A stretch of 64,000 nucleotides of DNA, from positions 1 to 64,000 of the forward strand of contig JAJYDQ010000010.1 of the NCBI GenBank assembly GCA_021777225.1, in the 5' to 3' direction. Below the pieces are notes generated by a model. It was not told the DNA's origin. It was given only the letters and a program-made list of their open reading frames with translations, and ran no database searches. Positions 62,242-64,000 of the stretch are shown in pieces. Source of the stretch: Deltaproteobacteria bacterium (GTDB lineage: Bacteria; Desulfobacterota; Desulfomonilia; Desulfomonilales; Desulfomonilaceae). How positions within the stretch are numbered: position 1 is the stretch's first letter; each line of letters starts with the position of its first letter. The position numbers and the translations under genes are program-made.

Positions 62242-63855
62242 CTAAAGGCGTCCGTCAAGGAAAAGTTCGAAGCCAAGGATTGGGTCGATTGTCCTGTTAG
62301 GATTGATTCCATAATTATTGGCGGATGATGGACTGTCCCACTGAGGAACCGATTTGTCTACGCAAGCATAGTTGAACCACTTTCCTGGCTGCCAGTATGC
62401 TCCCCGCATGTAAAGACGCCAGTTTTCAAGCAGCTTCCATACCATTCCTATATCCAGCTCCCAGCCCAAATCTCTTTCAACAATATTGGGGGTGGGATTG
62501 CCAAAACTTCCTGAGTTTTTAAAAGCCAGGTACCCAAAATTGGTTGGATCAGGTAAGACGTAACCCCAGCCATATCCATCAGATGACCGTCGAGCCACCA
62601 TGACAGAAGAAAGAATATCGAGGTTGCTTGCCACCATGTAATTGGATCGTAATCCCGCAACATTTGAAGCGGACATGTCACGGTAGGAATTTACACCCGC
62701 CCTGTAATATTTTCCCATCAATATGTTGTATGGGTAAAATACCTGGAAACCACTTTCTTCTATCGCCTGAATATAGGGCTGTCTATCTATTAGGACCCCA
62801 TGCCTTCTGTCAGGTCCGGGCATGTGCGCCAGAAGCAGACTAACTTTGGCAGGCCCGGCATAGACCCCTAATTCAAGCATGTAGCGCCACGATTCAATGT
62901 ATGGTGGTTGATAGCTATCGGAAAGAATTCCGGCCCCATTCATATCGTAGCCAGGCCCTAGAATGAAACCATCCATTGCGGGTTGATATTTTATTGTCCG
63001 GTAATACCAGTCAGCCTCCGCGTTAACAACAATCCGACCATCATTGTATTTTAGATAAAGCCAGCCTTCGGATCCCGCTGTGTCTGAAGGAGGAAGCGTC
63101 GATCTATCTTGAACCGTCTTCAAAGCTTCAGGCCCTTCGTGGAAGGCAAAATAGAAACCTCCAACTCCGATATCAACTTTACCAGCGGCATATCTTGCGT
63201 ATCCAAGAACATCTATCGTCCGAGATGAATTTTGATCATCAGGGTTCCAATAAAGAACACTGCCCTGTCTCCTCGGATAAAAACCAGCGCCGAAAGTAAA
63301 AGGACCATAAAAGGTTTCCAATTGAAATAGTTCAACTGTTCTGAGATCCGATTCATATATTTCATCTGCGGTCTCCGCGCTCCCAAACTGTAACCCCAAT
63401 CCCTGCTGGAAACCTCTTTTCCCATAGTAAATCCTCCCCATTGGGGTATCCACGGTCATCCATAACCTGGTCCATCTGCCATCCGAGAAGGTTGTTTCAA
63501 TGTCCGGGTTTTCATAAACCTGATTGGTTGACGTAGCGTCCCGTCCAATCCTGTAAACGCCCCTCACCGCTACAGACTGATTAAGTTTTAAGACCGGAAA
63601 GATAGCCATACGCGTTGATGACAACATCGCGGTTGCCCCCGTTAGCAGCCTCGTCTGAAACCAGCCATTGAGAGGAGCCAGGTCTCCCCCTTTTGAACTC
63701 ATATCAATGTTGAATGGGCCAAAGAACCCTTTAGATCCAGCTTGCGAAGCATAGAGATACCTAAAATTGAGGAGCGATGATTCAATACTGAATTCCCAAG
63801 CAGAAGCGAGGCCAGGCGCTACAATAAGAAATAGGATGGGTAAAGCCACCCGCAT
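62242..63855 (-). CDS. Outer-membrane beta-barrel-type protein, unknown
   Basis: About 537 residues from the ATG at 63855, which opens a signal peptide (MRVALPILFLIVAPGLASAW); the frame extends to 63978 but the 41 extra residues are not export-like. The mature chain alternates aromatic and polar residues as in outer-membrane barrels, with repeated strand patterns such as LWMTVDTPMGRIYYGKRGF, FTFGAGFYPRRQG, DVLGYARYAAGKVDIGVGG and WRYMLELGVYAGPAKVSLLL. It ends PILGFELFLDGRL, without the final Phe. No ligand motif is seen. It may be a porin or an export channel; the family is not recognised. Confidence 0.72.
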   Translation of the reverse strand: MRVALPILFLIVAPGLASAWEFSIESSLLNFRYLYASQAGSKGFFGPFNIDMSSKGGDLAPLNGWFQTRLLTGATAMLSSTRMAIFPVLKLNQSVAVRGVYRIGRDATSTNQVYENPDIETTFSDGRWTRLWMTVDTPMGRIYYGKRGFQQGLGLQFGSAETADEIYESDLRTVELFQLETFYGPFTFGAGFYPRRQGSVLYWNPDDQNSSRTIDVLGYARYAAGKVDIGVGGFYFAFHEGPEALKTVQDRSTLPPSDTAGSEGWLYLKYNDGRIVVNAEADWYYRTIKYQPAMDGFILGPGYDMNGAGILSDSYQPPYIESWRYMLELGVYAGPAKVSLLLAHMPGPDRRHGVLIDRQPYIQAIEESGFQVFYPYNILMGKYYRAGVNSYRDMSASNVAGLRSNYMVASNLDILSSVMVARRSSDGYGWGYVLPDPTNFGYLAFKNSGSFGNPTPNIVERDLGWELDIGMVWKLLENWRLYMRGAYWQPGKWFNYACVDKSVPQWDSPSSANNYGINPNRTIDPILGFELFLDGRL

Positions 63856-64000
63856 GGCTTTGTAATATTTGGGGATTAACGCCTCATTGCCACGTTGACG
63901 GGCGCGCAGTTTCATCAGGATGGTAGAAGCCTTAATATTTCGCGTCCAATACTCGCCATAGAGACCCCAGGACATCAAATATCCGAAAATTTTTACAAGG

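Overview
The window reads as chromosome of an anaerobic, Gram-negative, sulfate- or sulfite-reducing bacterium, most likely Desulfobacterota (Desulfomonile- or Syntrophobacter-like; the exact genus cannot be fixed by eye). The evidence is reductive-type dissimilatory sulfite reductase (dsrA 3' part, dsrB, dsrD), LPS heptose synthesis (hldE), an outer-membrane barrel and several lipoproteins, many radical-SAM proteins, and a SpoIIE/[2Fe-2S]/sensor module of the kind found in anaerobes. No phage, transposase or CRISPR was seen.

Layout. 0-2.2 kb: dsrAB-dsrD, closed by a hairpin. 2.2-7 kb (minus): a B12-binding radical-SAM protein of the TIGR03960/DUF2344 type, RNase G and a short PrmA. 7-16 kb: CoA-ligase alpha-like protein, GT2 glycosyltransferase, moaA, a thiD-thiN fusion, hldE, and a large SUMF1-TPR-PDZ protein. 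16-17.4 kb: a very serine-rich exported protein with a perfect 71-bp internal repeat, then a lipoprotein. 17.4-25.6 kb: Aquifex-type aconitase, a metallo-hydrolase, a tandem hotdog protein, thiolase, asd, and a LolA-like protein/lipoprotein pair.

25.6-37 kb is one minus-strand block of thirteen genes for signalling and transport: sensor kinase, three stand-alone receivers, a degenerate kinase resembling a phosphotransfer protein, TauE/SafE permease with a small membrane partner, CBS protein, unknown lipoprotein-like protein, radical SAM, [2Fe-2S] ferredoxin, HAMP/receiver/PAS sensor, and SpoIIE-type phosphatase. 37-41.3 kb: a GT4 gene pair that has been tandemly duplicated; the second copy of the first gene has decayed to a fragment. 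42.6-47.3 kb: a complete liv operon (K-H-M-G-F) behind a promoter overlapped by a palindrome. 47.4-48.7 kb: rpmA, rplU, pgpA. 48.7-57 kb: histidine phosphatase, methyltransferase, two GTs, and a B12-radical-SAM / GNAT-like / B12-radical-SAM trio, probably for cell-surface or lipid modification.

57-59.2 kb is an accessory pocket immediately behind an initiator tRNA: two decayed copies of a Fic gene flank a DUF3795 gene and an AT-rich stretch with an inverted repeat and a 14-bp palindrome. 59.2-64 kb: a four-PAS hybrid histidine kinase and an outer-membrane barrel protein.

All functions are assigned from recognisable motifs in the translations, without database searches. Start codons were chosen by Shine-Dalgarno spacing where stated.
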